NCBI GenBank assembly: GCA_020431945.1
Contig: JAGQHH010000063.1
Coordinates: forward strand, 1 to 18,733
DNA: 18,733 bases
From: Cyanobacteria bacterium HKST-UBA02
GTDB lineage: Bacteria; Cyanobacteriota; Vampirovibrionia; Obscuribacterales; Obscuribacteraceae
Direction of reading: 5' to 3'
Numbering within the stretch: the first letter of the stretch is position 1; every line of letters begins with the position of its first letter. Under the pieces are notes generated by a model, which worked only from the letters and a program-made list of their open reading frames with translations, searched no databases and was not told the DNA's origin. The position numbers and the translations under genes are program-made. This document shows, one piece after another, positions 1 through 7,015 of this stretch.

Positions 1-2
1 AT

Positions 3-1130
3 TCTGCCATGCCATTCTGGGCGGTGCCTTTCGACAGCCCCGGAATAAGCGCTGATGCCAAGTTCGGGCGCACGGGAAAGCACACCGAATCGGCGGCCGA
101 CAGCCATTTCGAAGAAGGCCTGGCCAAGATGAAGCGCAAGGACTTCGACGGGGCCATCGATGCTTTCTCCCAGGCGATCTATTTTGCCCGCAATGGCTAC
201 CACCCCCAGTCCCATTACTGGCTCGGCATCTGTTACATGATCACGCTCCAGGACAAGAAAGCGATACTTTCCTTGCAGAAAGCCGTGCAGCAGTCGGTGG
301 AGCCCCTTCCCGACGCCTGGGTAGCCATGGCCGAGATCAATATCCGCAATCATGATTTCGTGGAAGCACGAAAGTGTATCTCCTCGGCGATGATGAACAG
401 GGCTTCTTCGGAGCGCTGCTCTTACTTGAGAGGACTCATGTCGGATGCCGAGGGCCAGTATGCCGTCGCTGCTACACATTACAAGCGGGCTCTCGGTAAG
501 GTTCCCTGGACCTGGACCGACTGCTGGATGAAATATGCCGAATGCCTGATGAAAATGAAACGCTGGGCCGATGCCATCCACCAGTTCGAGGCGATTCTTC
601 ATAGCGAATCCATTTTGAAGGGCGAGCCCCTGGACCGGATCTATCATGATATCGGGGTATGCCGGCTGGCTATCGGCGATCACCAGGGCGCCATCGACAA
701 CTGGTTCCGTTCTCTCGACTACAATAAAGAGAACCCGGAAGTCTGGCTGCAGCTGGGAATGCTCTTCGAGGCCGAAAAACATTATTCATCGGCGGTGAAA
801 TATTACAAGGAATTCGCCAGACTGATGCCTCCTGATTCCAGGGACCCCAGGCTCCAGCAGGTTCGTGACCGGATCACCGGTATCGAGCACAGCCTGAGAC
901 CGAACGAGACGGCTCCTGAAATCGCTCAGCCTTCGCCATACATGCGCAAAGCGCTCGAGGGCCGGGGCGGGCCCGGTGGATACGATAATGGTGGCGGCGG
1001 TTATGACACCGGTGCCAATTCTGGCGGCGAGCCCGGCGGCAATTCCGCCGCTAATTCCGGTGCCAATTCCGGTGCCAATTCTGGCGAGCCGGGGGGCGCG
1101 CCGGTGAACGACAGTGACTCTGCCTTTTAG
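3..1130 (+). CDS. TPR-repeat protein with Gly/Asn-rich tail (probably 5' partial)
   Basis: The protein is built of about six to seven tetratricopeptide-like helical hairpins over roughly residues 30-290, counted from the ATG at position 9. Examples are the repeats around AIDAFSQAIYFA, ADAIHQFEAIL, HQGAIDNWFRSLDYN and SSAVKYYKEFARLMP. TPR arrays are protein-protein interaction scaffolds, so no enzymatic role is implied. The last 50 residues are low-complexity, rich in Gly, Asn and Ser, and end in an acidic tail. The frame is open to the left edge. The first ATG (position 9) has no Shine-Dalgarno sequence in the few bases visible, and no signal peptide follows it, so the true start is probably upstream. 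The gene is convergent with the crotonase operon, 56 bp away, and seems unrelated to it. Function unknown. Confidence 0.8.
   Translation, partial: SAMPFWAVPFDSPGISADAKFGRTGKHTESAADSHFEEGLAKMKRKDFDGAIDAFSQAIYFARNGYHPQSHYWLGICYMITLQDKKAILSLQKAVQQSVEPLPDAWVAMAEINIRNHDFVEARKCISSAMMNRASSERCSYLRGLMSDAEGQYAVAATHYKRALGKVPWTWTDCWMKYAECLMKMKRWADAIHQFEAILHSESILKGEPLDRIYHDIGVCRLAIGDHQGAIDNWFRSLDYNKENPEVWLQLGMLFEAEKHYSSAVKYYKEFARLMPPDSRDPRLQQVRDRITGIEHSLRPNETAPEIAQPSPYMRKALEGRGGPGGYDNGGGGYDTGANSGGEPGGNSAANSGANSGANSGEPGGAPVNDSDSAF
1011..1082 (+). repeat. Short 12-bp coding tandem repeat in the TPR protein tail
   Basis: The unit GGTGCCAATTCY occurs at 1011-1022, 1059-1070 and 1071-1082, the last two in tandem, with related GGCAATTCCGCC-type copies between. 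It encodes Gly-Ala-Asn-Ser repeats in the C-terminal tail. The unit is a multiple of three, so copy-number change keeps the frame. It looks like slippage-generated linker sequence. Confidence 0.7.
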
Positions 1131-1186
1131 AATAGCTAGATGTTTCCGGCAGGCAATCGCAGGAATCAGCCGCTATGATGCAGGCA

Positions 1187-1984
1187 TCAGGCGCCGGTAT
1201 AGGCGGGCTCGCGCTTCTCCACGAAAGCTTTGACCCCTTCCTGGAAGTCGTCTGAGCGACCGGCGATCTCCTGGAGGCAGGCTTCGTATTCGAGCAGCTC
1301 TTCGAGGTCGTCGAAGAGAGCCTTGTTGAAAGCTCTCTTGGTGAGACCGAATGCCTTGGTAGGGCCGCTGGCGAGTTTTTCTGCCAGGGTCATTGCTCTT
1401 TCCATGACCGAATCTTCCGGCACCACTTCATTGACCAGGTTGAGAGCCAGAGCGTCGTCCGCCGAGAGCTTGTTGGCGGTGAGCATGAGCTCGAAAGCTC
1501 TGGTGGCGCCGATCAGGCGGGGCAGGAGGAAAGTCGAGCCCGAATCGGGAACCAGGCCCACCCGGGTGAAAGACTGGATGAAGGAAGCTTTCTGCGAGAC
1601 GATCCTGAAATCACAGGCAAAAGCCAGGCTCGCGCCGGCGCCGGCAGCAACGCCGTTGACGGCTGCTACCACGGGTTTTTCCATGCGTCTCAGGCGGATG
1701 ATGATCGGATTATATCTTCTTCTGATCGAGTCACCGAGGCTGGGGCGCTCGCCCATCTCCTGGGAGACGCTCCGGCTCTGGAGATCTTGACCCGAGCAGA
1801 AGCCGCGCCCGGAGCCGGTGAGCACCAGGCAGCGCACGCCACTGTCTTTTTCCATCTCTTTCAGAGCGTCCTGCAATCTGAATGTGAGCTCGTCGTTGAA
1901 AGCATTGAGTTTGTCCGGACGATTGAGGGTGATTATCCCGACTTTGCCTTTTTTCTCGGTCAACAGGATGTTTTCTTCGCTCAT
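1187..1984 (-). CDS. paaG: PaaG-like enoyl-CoA isomerase/hydratase (crotonase family)
   Basis: A full-length 265-residue crotonase-fold protein, normal for the family. It shows the PaaG pattern: GRGFCSGQDL (residues 59-68) forms the first oxyanion-hole strand, and GAGASL (115-120) replaces the GGGxEL of true hydratases, so the first catalytic Glu is missing. VGLVPDSG (142-149) supplies the Asp (147) that the PaaG isomerases use. The C-terminal FVEKREPAYTG is typical. PaaG converts ring-1,2-epoxyphenylacetyl-CoA to the oxepin form and also shifts double bonds in later intermediates; the true substrate here is unproven. This is the last gene of the five-gene operon. Its ATG lies 22 nt after the upstream stop and has an AAGGAG site 8 nt before it. 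A general enoyl-CoA isomerase is the main alternative. Confidence 0.82.
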   Translation of the reverse strand: MSEENILLTEKKGKVGIITLNRPDKLNAFNDELTFRLQDALKEMEKDSGVRCLVLTGSGRGFCSGQDLQSRSVSQEMGERPSLGDSIRRRYNPIIIRLRRMEKPVVAAVNGVAAGAGASLAFACDFRIVSQKASFIQSFTRVGLVPDSGSTFLLPRLIGATRAFELMLTANKLSADDALALNLVNEVVPEDSVMERAMTLAEKLASGPTKAFGLTKRAFNKALFDDLEELLEYEACLQEIAGRSDDFQEGVKAFVEKREPAYTGA

Positions 1985-2006
1985 CGCTAGTTCTCCTTAT
2001 TCTGAT

Positions 2007-2789
2007 CTATTTCCCCGAGAAGCTCGGCTGTCTTTTCTCTAGAAAGGCTTTCATTCCTTCTTTCTGGTCTTCGGACGAGAAGAGCATATAGAAGTTCTTA
2101 CGCTCGAAAGCGAGACCGTCCGAGATAGAGGTATCGAAGACTTTCAAGATCGCTTCCTTGGCCAGACGGGTGGCTACCGGCGACTTCTTGGCGATTTCCC
2201 GGGCCATGGCTTTCGCTTCTTCGAGATAGACTTCCACCGGTACCACTTTGTTTACCAGTCCGTGCTCCAGGGCTTCTCTGGCATTCATGGGACGTCCGGT
2301 GAGGATCATCTCCATGGCTTTATGCTTGCCCAGCACCCGGGTTAGACGCTGAGTGCCGCCTGCACCAGGGATGACACCGATATTGATCTCGGGCTGGCCG
2401 AGCTGAGCGGTTTCGGATGCGATGATGATGTCGCAGTTCATCATGAGCTCGCAGCCGCCTCCCAGGGCATAGCCGCTTACCGCGGCCACGATGGGCTTTT
2501 TGATGTTTCTGATGCGGTCCCAGGTAGAGAACCGGTCTTTGAGCATGATACCGATGGTGGTTTCCTCGGACATCTCCGAGATGTCTGCCCCGGCAGCAAA
2601 GGCACGTTCGGAGCCGGTGAGGATGATTACTCTGACCTCGTCCTCATTGTCGAACTCTTCGAGAGCGTTGACGAGCTCTTCCATGAGCTCGTGGCTGAGG
2701 GCGTTGAGTACTTTTGGGCGGTGCAGGGTGACGATGCCCAGGGGTCCGTCCTGTTCGGTGAGGATATTTCTATAAGTGGTCTTGTTCAT
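2007..2789 (-). CDS. Enoyl-CoA hydratase (PaaF-like crotonase)
   Basis: A 260-residue canonical crotonase. Both catalytic glutamates of enoyl-CoA hydratase are present: Glu114 in GGGCEL and Glu134 in GQPEINIGVIPGAGGTQRL. The CoA/oxyanion motif AFAAGADI is at residues 63-70, and the C-terminus ends in the usual FLEKRQPSFSGK. It should hydrate trans-2-enoyl-CoA to 3-hydroxyacyl-CoA in the cytoplasm. In a phenylacetate-type pathway this is the PaaF step, but it could equally serve beta-oxidation. I chose the ATG at 2789 because AGGAG lies 6 nt upstream and homology begins there. An in-frame ATG at 2846 would add 19 residues, mostly encoded by a duplicated ribosome-binding sequence, and would overlap the preceding gene. 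It sits 34 nt after that gene's stop. Confidence 0.9.
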   Translation of the reverse strand: MNKTTYRNILTEQDGPLGIVTLHRPKVLNALSHELMEELVNALEEFDNEDEVRVIILTGSERAFAAGADISEMSEETTIGIMLKDRFSTWDRIRNIKKPIVAAVSGYALGGGCELMMNCDIIIASETAQLGQPEINIGVIPGAGGTQRLTRVLGKHKAMEMILTGRPMNAREALEHGLVNKVVPVEVYLEEAKAMAREIAKKSPVATRLAKEAILKVFDTSISDGLAFERKNFYMLFSSEDQKEGMKAFLEKRQPSFSGK

Positions 2790-2790
2790 C

Positions 2791-2814
2791 TTATTCTCCT
2801 GGTTATTCTCCTGG
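2791..2814 (-). promoter_or_regulatory. Tandemly duplicated Shine-Dalgarno segment before the enoyl-CoA hydratase
   Basis: Read on the minus strand, the 12-mer CCAGGAGAATAA occurs twice in perfect tandem, and a degenerate third copy (CCAGGAAAA) lies just upstream at 2815-2823. Each perfect copy carries an AGGAG core. The proximal one is correctly spaced 6 nt from the ATG at 2789; the distal one is about 18 nt away. Only the proximal site can drive initiation at this ATG. The duplication looks like replication slippage and could provide a standby ribosome site. Confidence 0.7.
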
Positions 2815-2823
2815 TTTTCCTGG

Positions 2824-3798
2824 CTAACCAGCCATCTTGGCTCCACAACTTCCGCAGTACATGAATTTTTCGGGCATCTCCGCCTGGCATCCCGGACAAT
2901 TCTTCAGAGAGGCTGCCGGGCTTAGAGCCGGAGCTTCTTTTACTGAACGGGAATGAATCTCGGCATAGTCGAGCTCGGTCTTCTTCCGGAATGCCCTGAG
3001 ACCCTGGGCGGTCTCATAGTGACCGGCATGCAGGGTGAGCCAGTCCCGGGCATGGCCGATAGTCATGCTCCAGGAGAAATCCCGCCAGAAATTGAGCTGT
3101 TGTTTCGTATAACGAGTGCACTCGGGCAGCTTGTTGCGGAGCTTGGCTGCCAGCTCCTCCACTGCTTGATCCAGCATCGAATATGGTACTACCTGGTTGA
3201 CCAGACCCCAGTCGAGGGCTGTATAGGCGTCGATATTCTCGCAGAGCAGAAGGATCTCCCGCGCTCGCCGGTCGCCTACCATGAGCGGCAACCACTGGGT
3301 GGCTCCTCCGGCTGCCACCGAGCCCCGGGCGGCACCGACCTGTTTGATGGTGACATGATCGGCGGCTACAGCCAGGTCGCAGGCCATATTGAGCTCGTTG
3401 CCGCCCCCCACCACCATGCCGTTCAGCCTGGCAATGGTGGGCTTGCCGATATTGCGCAGGCGGTCGTGCATCTCGATGAATTGATACATCCACTTGTAAT
3501 AGTTGTTGGGCTTGCTGAGGATCTGCTCTTCCTGCTCCTTCAGGTCGGCTCCGGTGCAGAATGCTTTGTCGCCGGCGCCGGTGATCACCAGAACCGATAT
3601 CTCGTCGTCCCGACCGACGTCCTGGTAAGCGTCGGCAAGCTCTTTCAAGGTGAGCATGTCAAAGCAGTTGAGAACATCGGGACGGTTGATGGTGATGGTT
3701 GCGATATAGCCTTTTTTCTCGTAGATAATTCGCTTGAAGCCCAGAGACTCCGGGGTCGCGCCGTTGAGCTGTGGTTCTTGGACTACGGATTGCGCCAT
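2824..3798 (-). CDS. BamA/MenB-like crotonase with C-terminal zinc ribbon
   Basis: A 324-residue protein. Residues 20-275 form a crotonase fold with FCTGADLKE (80-88), GGGNELNMACD (131-141) and the segment GSVAAGGATQWLPLMVG (159-175). That segment and the block LPECTRYTK...ARDWLTL...GLRAF (224-270) resemble 6-oxocyclohex-1-ene-1-carbonyl-CoA hydrolases (BamA/Oah) of anaerobic benzoyl-CoA degradation. REILLLCENIDAYTALDWGLVNQVVP also recalls MenB. It lacks the roughly 50-residue insertion that I recall in true BamA. The last 24 residues form a zinc ribbon with Cys301, 304, 315 and 318 (CPGC...CGSC), an unusual addition for a crotonase. The start has AAAAGGAG 6 nt upstream. The likely role is hydrolysis, hydration or ring chemistry on a cyclic or branched acyl-CoA; substrate unknown. 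Similarities are from memory, not a search. Confidence 0.75.
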   Translation of the reverse strand: MAQSVVQEPQLNGATPESLGFKRIIYEKKGYIATITINRPDVLNCFDMLTLKELADAYQDVGRDDEISVLVITGAGDKAFCTGADLKEQEEQILSKPNNYYKWMYQFIEMHDRLRNIGKPTIARLNGMVVGGGNELNMACDLAVAADHVTIKQVGAARGSVAAGGATQWLPLMVGDRRAREILLLCENIDAYTALDWGLVNQVVPYSMLDQAVEELAAKLRNKLPECTRYTKQQLNFWRDFSWSMTIGHARDWLTLHAGHYETAQGLRAFRKKTELDYAEIHSRSVKEAPALSPAASLKNCPGCQAEMPEKFMYCGSCGAKMAG

Positions 3799-3849
3799 CT
3801 TCGGCTCCTTTTCTGGTCTGTCCTTCCGGTCTGTACGATTGATTTGAAA

Positions 3850-4299
3850 TCAGACCGTCTGTTCTACATGCTGTCCCTGGGGAAACTCGCTCGATATGTT
3901 CTGAACGATACTCAACTCTTTCATCCGCTTCTCCAGCCACTCCTTCTCGATGATTGCCTGGGTGACCTCGCCCCGGGCGATTTTTCCGCGGATATTGCTG
4001 GCTTCTACTTCAGCCTGGATCTTGTTGTCTCTGATATCGGTTATGGTGGCTCTCAATTTGACCAGCATCCCGGGCAGGGTCGGGGCCAGGTGCGAAACCT
4101 GGACATGACAGCCCATGCCTTCCTCGTGGGGCTCGAGATAGTCGAGGATGAGCTTGCGGGCGGCAAACTCCATATGATGGACCAGGTACGACGTCGAGTA
4201 GAGGTCGTGGACAGTGATCCCTTCAAAGGCTGCGGTCATGTCGGCGGTGATCTCGACTTCCAGCTCGGCTGTCTGTCCTACGCTAATCCCTGGTTTCAT
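3850..4299 (-). CDS. FlK-family hotdog acyl-CoA thioesterase
   Basis: A 149-residue hotdog-fold protein that closely follows fluoroacetyl-CoA thioesterase (FlK): the opening MKPGISVGQ, then STSYLVHHMEFA, then DYLEPHEEGMG and VSHLAPTLPG. The FlK catalytic triad aligns without gaps as Thr36, Glu44 and His70, with spacings of 8 and 26 residues as in FlK (T42, E50, H76). Most members of this family are not fluoroacetate-specific, and here it probably hydrolyses stalled or toxic CoA esters made in the same operon, the role PaaI plays in phenylacetate clusters. Its ATG overlaps the ligase stop (ATGA), implying translational coupling. The C-terminus is about 10 residues longer than FlK. Substrate unknown. 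Confidence 0.82.
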   Translation of the reverse strand: MKPGISVGQTAELEVEITADMTAAFEGITVHDLYSTSYLVHHMEFAARKLILDYLEPHEEGMGCHVQVSHLAPTLPGMLVKLRATITDIRDNKIQAEVEASNIRGKIARGEVTQAIIEKEWLEKRMKELSIVQNISSEFPQGQHVEQTV

Positions 4300-5663
4300 T
4301 TCTTCTCCTGGCTGTTTTCTATGCTTTCGTTGCGACGATCGACCACTCTTACGGCCTTGCCCTCGCTTCGGGGAAGGGTCTTCGGCTTCATCAGAACGAC
4401 ATCGGCGGTGAGACCGAGGCTGTCTTTCAAGACTCCCTTGATCCTCCTCACCAGTTGTCCGAACTCGAGCTGACCGTCATCGAACTGACCCCATTTTTGA
4501 ACCAGCTCCTCGGTGACTTCTACCTGTACTTTGAGAATATCCAGGGCCCGGGCTCTTTCCACCACGAGCTGATAGTGAGGGCTCAGATCGTCGATCTGAA
4601 GAAGCACTTTCTCGATCTCGGATGGATAGAGGTTCACTCCCCGGATGATCAACATGTCGTCAAGCCGCGCCTTCACTCTCTGCATGCGTACCATGGTCCG
4701 CCCGCAGGGACAGGGATCGCGATAAAGCCGGGAGATATCGCCGGTTCGATAGCGGACCACCGGAATCGCTTCTTTCTCCAGGCTGGTGAAAACGAGTTCG
4801 CCTTCCTCGCCCAGAGGCAGTGTCGCTCCGGTATCCGGATCGATAATCTCGGGCAGGAAAAGATCCTCCCAGATATGCAAGCCATTGCGACCTTCGATGC
4901 ATTCCATCGAGACTCCCGGACCCATGACTTCGCTCAAACCGTAGATATCCAGGGCCTGGATTTCCAGATCGTTTTCGATCTGGGCACGCAGCTCTTCGGT
5001 CCAGGGCTCGGCTCCGAATATGCCGATCTCGAGATTGATGGTTTCTCTGGCGATGCCCAGATCGCTCATGGTGTAAGCGATATTCAGAGCGTAAGAGGGA
5101 GTGGAGAGTAGGATGCGGGATTGGAAATCTTGAAGAAGCAAGATCTGCTGCTGGGTTCGCCCGCCGGATGCCGGCACCACCGTGGCGCCGAAATTCTCGG
5201 CACCGTAATGCATGCCCAGACCGCCGGTGAAAAGACCATAGCCATAAGCGTTGTGGATGATATTGCCGGGCCTGGCTCCGGCACAGGCCAGAGAACGTGC
5301 GCAGGCCTCTTTCCAGGTAGCCAGATCGTTATCGGTATAGCCGACTACCGTCGGTTTACCCTTGGTCCCCGAAGAAGCGTGCAGGCGTCTCACTTTACTC
5401 AGGGGCTCGGCAAAAAGCCCGAAGGGATAAGTCTGTCTGAGATCAGACTTGGTCATGAAAGGAAAGCCGGCCAGATCCGCCAGGCTTTTCAGGGATCCTG
5501 GCTGAACCCCCGCTTTCTGGCAGCGTTCCCGGAAGAGGGGGACTTTGTCATAGACTCGCTCAACTATGCGTTGAAGCCTCTCGAGCTGCAGTTTTTCCAG
5601 ATCTTTACCGGCGAGACACTCCGCCTCGCGATTCCAGATGAAAGTATCCGACTTCGTTGCCAC
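4296..5663 (-). CDS. paaK: Phenylacetate-CoA ligase (PaaK-type AMP-forming enzyme)
   Basis: A 455-residue adenylate-forming ligase with the length and N-terminus usual for PaaK (LQLERLQRIVERVYDKVPLFRERC). Motifs are the P-loop SSGTKGKPT (98-105), YGLSE (241-245), YRTGD (305-309), the hinge region MQRVKARLDDMLIIRGVNLYPSEIE and the C-terminal catalytic lysine in EGKAVRV (Lys436). CPCGR (318-322) is a common family feature. It should activate phenylacetate or a related aryl or short carboxylic acid to its CoA thioester using ATP. It is the first gene of the minus-strand operon and overlaps the thioesterase by 4 nt. The start is GTG with only a weak AGG 13 nt upstream, but family alignment supports it. 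No PaaABCDE genes are in view, so phenylacetate as substrate is inferred from family alone. Confidence 0.9.
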   Translation of the reverse strand: MATKSDTFIWNREAECLAGKDLEKLQLERLQRIVERVYDKVPLFRERCQKAGVQPGSLKSLADLAGFPFMTKSDLRQTYPFGLFAEPLSKVRRLHASSGTKGKPTVVGYTDNDLATWKEACARSLACAGARPGNIIHNAYGYGLFTGGLGMHYGAENFGATVVPASGGRTQQQILLLQDFQSRILLSTPSYALNIAYTMSDLGIARETINLEIGIFGAEPWTEELRAQIENDLEIQALDIYGLSEVMGPGVSMECIEGRNGLHIWEDLFLPEIIDPDTGATLPLGEEGELVFTSLEKEAIPVVRYRTGDISRLYRDPCPCGRTMVRMQRVKARLDDMLIIRGVNLYPSEIEKVLLQIDDLSPHYQLVVERARALDILKVQVEVTEELVQKWGQFDDGQLEFGQLVRRIKGVLKDSLGLTADVVLMKPKTLPRSEGKAVRVVDRRNESIENSQEKK

Positions 5664-5717
5664 GGTCGCGTAACAACCTATATAAGTTCTGACGTCGAAC
5701 CATGATAACCGGTCGGT

Positions 5718-5730
5718 GCGGCATTGCCGC
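5718..5730. promoter_or_regulatory. Small inverted repeat upstream of paaK
   Basis: GCGGC-ATT-GCCGC is a perfect 5-bp inverted repeat with a 3-nt spacer, 55 bp upstream of the paaK start. It could be an operator half-site pair or a leader hairpin. An ACCGACCGGT-like stretch lies beside it, between it and the gene. It is short enough to arise by chance at this GC content. Confidence 0.3.
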
Positions 5731-5843
5731 CAATCCCTAATTAAGCGTGAATATTTGGGCTGATTTCAGTCCCGGCTCCTGCTGACAAGCCTGAATTCAT
5801 GACAGCTCACCGGCTGCTTGACATTGTCCACGCCTGTCTTTCC

Positions 5844-5919
5844 GCTGATTGTTTTTGCTGACTGTTTTTGCTGACTGTTTTTGCTGATTGTATCGTCTGG
5901 CTGTTTCGTCTGGCTGATT
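5844..5919. repeat. 13-bp-periodic tandem repeat array between the unknown secreted protein gene and paaK
   Basis: Six adjoining 13-bp units lie in the 292-bp gap upstream of paaK. Units 1-3 are GCTGAYTGTTTTT at 5844-5856, 5857-5869 and 5870-5882, the second and third identical. Unit 4 (5883-5895) is degenerate, GCTGATTGTATCG. Two further units of the form CGTCTGGCTGWTT follow (about 5894-5906 and 5907-5919). On the minus strand the core reads CAAAAACAGTCAG. The small minus-strand reading frame across it changes frame at each unit because 13 is not a multiple of three, and it has no convincing start, so I treat the array as non-coding. It may be an iteron-like protein-binding array or simply slippage-prone sequence. 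Confidence 0.75.
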
Positions 5920-5955
5920 TGCCTGATTTTGTTGATACTGCCGGTGATGGCTGGG

Positions 5956-6903
5956 TCAGCCGCCAGCATTCCACTTCTCTTTTCGGATCCTGGGTCGATA
6001 GTCCTTGAGCACCAGGCTGAAACCGTTTTCTCCGGCCAGGATCGGGTCCATCAGGGCGAAGTGATAGATTGTCCACTCCTTGAGTTGGCCTCTCCGCACA
6101 ACGTGTAGACGCAGGCGTGCGGATTGCAGCCGGGGAAGGAGCTTCTCCAGCTCTGCCTGCGCGATGGCGCTGCCGTCAGGGCGCAGGACCGGACCTGGAT
6201 CCCGGGGATGCAAATAAGCGGAAGCTTCTTTCCCGAGGGCCTGGCGAATAGCCCGGTCAACGCTGGCATAGACATAGCTGTCATCGTATTCTTCGTCGGC
6301 ACCGGTTGGAGCCGGATGGGCGCGGTCGCCGTCCTTCGGCTTGTATTCGATGCCCTTGCTTTCCTCCGGTCTCTCCAGGGAGCCTTCCTCGAGCGATGTA
6401 CGCAGGCGTAGAGTAAATCCCTTCCATGCATCGGTGTCAGGATCTTTGAGGAATGAATCCAATTCCGCTTCGCTCATCTCTTTGCCGTATGCCATTGCCA
6501 GAGGCAGGAAAAAGGGTTGATAGCCCCGGTTGAAATCGACTACCACATCGACGATCACATCCTGGGGCTGCTCCCAGGGTAAAGTACCTTTACCAGCCTC
6601 CACGCTCTTTGTAAGACGAGTGGCCCGCTCGATCCTGTAACTGAACGGTTTGCCTACCAGAAAAGCCAGATTTGGCTCTTCCGAAGAGGCATAAACCAGA
6701 TAGGAGACCCAGCCGCCCTTCTTCGGGCACTGGCAGGCATTGCCGCCGAAAAGCTCGATTGTCTTCTTGTAATCTCCGCTGCTAGCACTTTGAAGAAATG
6801 CGGTGGCGGACTTCTTTGGATCGGCTTCGAAGTGGGTCTGGTAGATGCCGGTAAGCACCACGCCTAGCACCAGCACCAGAAGCAATGTGTAAAGGACTCT
6901 CAT
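5956..6903 (-). CDS. Membrane-anchored or secreted protein of unknown function
   Basis: A 315-residue protein I do not recognise. Residues 4-20 (LYTLLLVLVLGVVLTG) form a hydrophobic signal peptide or N-terminal anchor, so the rest is probably outside the cytoplasm. The first soluble part (DPKKSATAFLQSASSGDYKKTIELF, about 29-52) resembles the start of small SnoaL/DUF4878-type domains that follow signal peptides; this is a weak impression. Cys57 and Cys59 form a CQC motif followed by basic residues. Residues about 175-215 are acidic and proline-rich, likely a linker. The C-terminal portion (250-310) ends in a short basic segment, RPRIRKEKWN. The gene lies upstream of paaK on the same strand but 290 bp away with a repeat array between, so it is probably a separate unit. 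It is divergent from the membrane protein at 7016. Confidence 0.65.
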   Translation of the reverse strand: MRVLYTLLLVLVLGVVLTGIYQTHFEADPKKSATAFLQSASSGDYKKTIELFGGNACQCPKKGGWVSYLVYASSEEPNLAFLVGKPFSYRIERATRLTKSVEAGKGTLPWEQPQDVIVDVVVDFNRGYQPFFLPLAMAYGKEMSEAELDSFLKDPDTDAWKGFTLRLRTSLEEGSLERPEESKGIEYKPKDGDRAHPAPTGADEEYDDSYVYASVDRAIRQALGKEASAYLHPRDPGPVLRPDGSAIAQAELEKLLPRLQSARLRLHVVRRGQLKEWTIYHFALMDPILAGENGFSLVLKDYRPRIRKEKWNAGG

Positions 6904-7015
6904 ACCCCTAATCTAACAAGAATTTAGCCCTCTGTTTTCTCCGAGAATACCAGAGACAAAACCAGAGACGATATGTTAGTTTCATGCAGTTTAGCATGTG
7001 AGGGTGACCTGCCTG
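6904..7015. promoter_or_regulatory. Divergent intergenic region with direct and inverted repeats
   Basis: This gap separates the minus-strand secreted protein gene from the plus-strand membrane protein gene and must hold both promoters. It contains a 12-bp-spaced direct repeat ACCAGAGAC (6949-6957 and 6961-6969) and an inverted repeat CATGC-AGTTTA-GCATG (6983-6998). I see no pair of -35 and -10 elements good enough to name. Confidence 0.4.

Noticed and set aside
1176..1189. TGATGC-AG-GCATCA inverted repeat between the TPR gene and paaG as a terminator
   Set aside because: The 2-nt loop is too tight, the repeat overlaps the paaG stop, and no T-run follows on either strand.
1230..1790. Plus-strand open frame opposite paaG
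   Set aside because: Serine/arginine-rich translation typical of an antisense shadow; it lies fully inside a recognised crotonase gene.
3840..3852. TGATTT-G-AAATCA inverted repeat after the thioesterase gene as an operator or terminator
   Set aside because: Short, overlaps the thioesterase stop and lies inside a tightly spaced operon; likely chance.
2953..4473. Long plus-strand open frame (506 codons) opposite the crotonase genes
   Set aside because: It is antisense to three well-supported genes, its translation has no domain character, and it arises from GC-biased codon use on the other strand.
5766..6076. Small minus-strand frames across the 13-bp repeats
   Set aside because: The repeat period shifts frame, no good ribosome site is present, and the longer frame overlaps the end of a better-supported gene.
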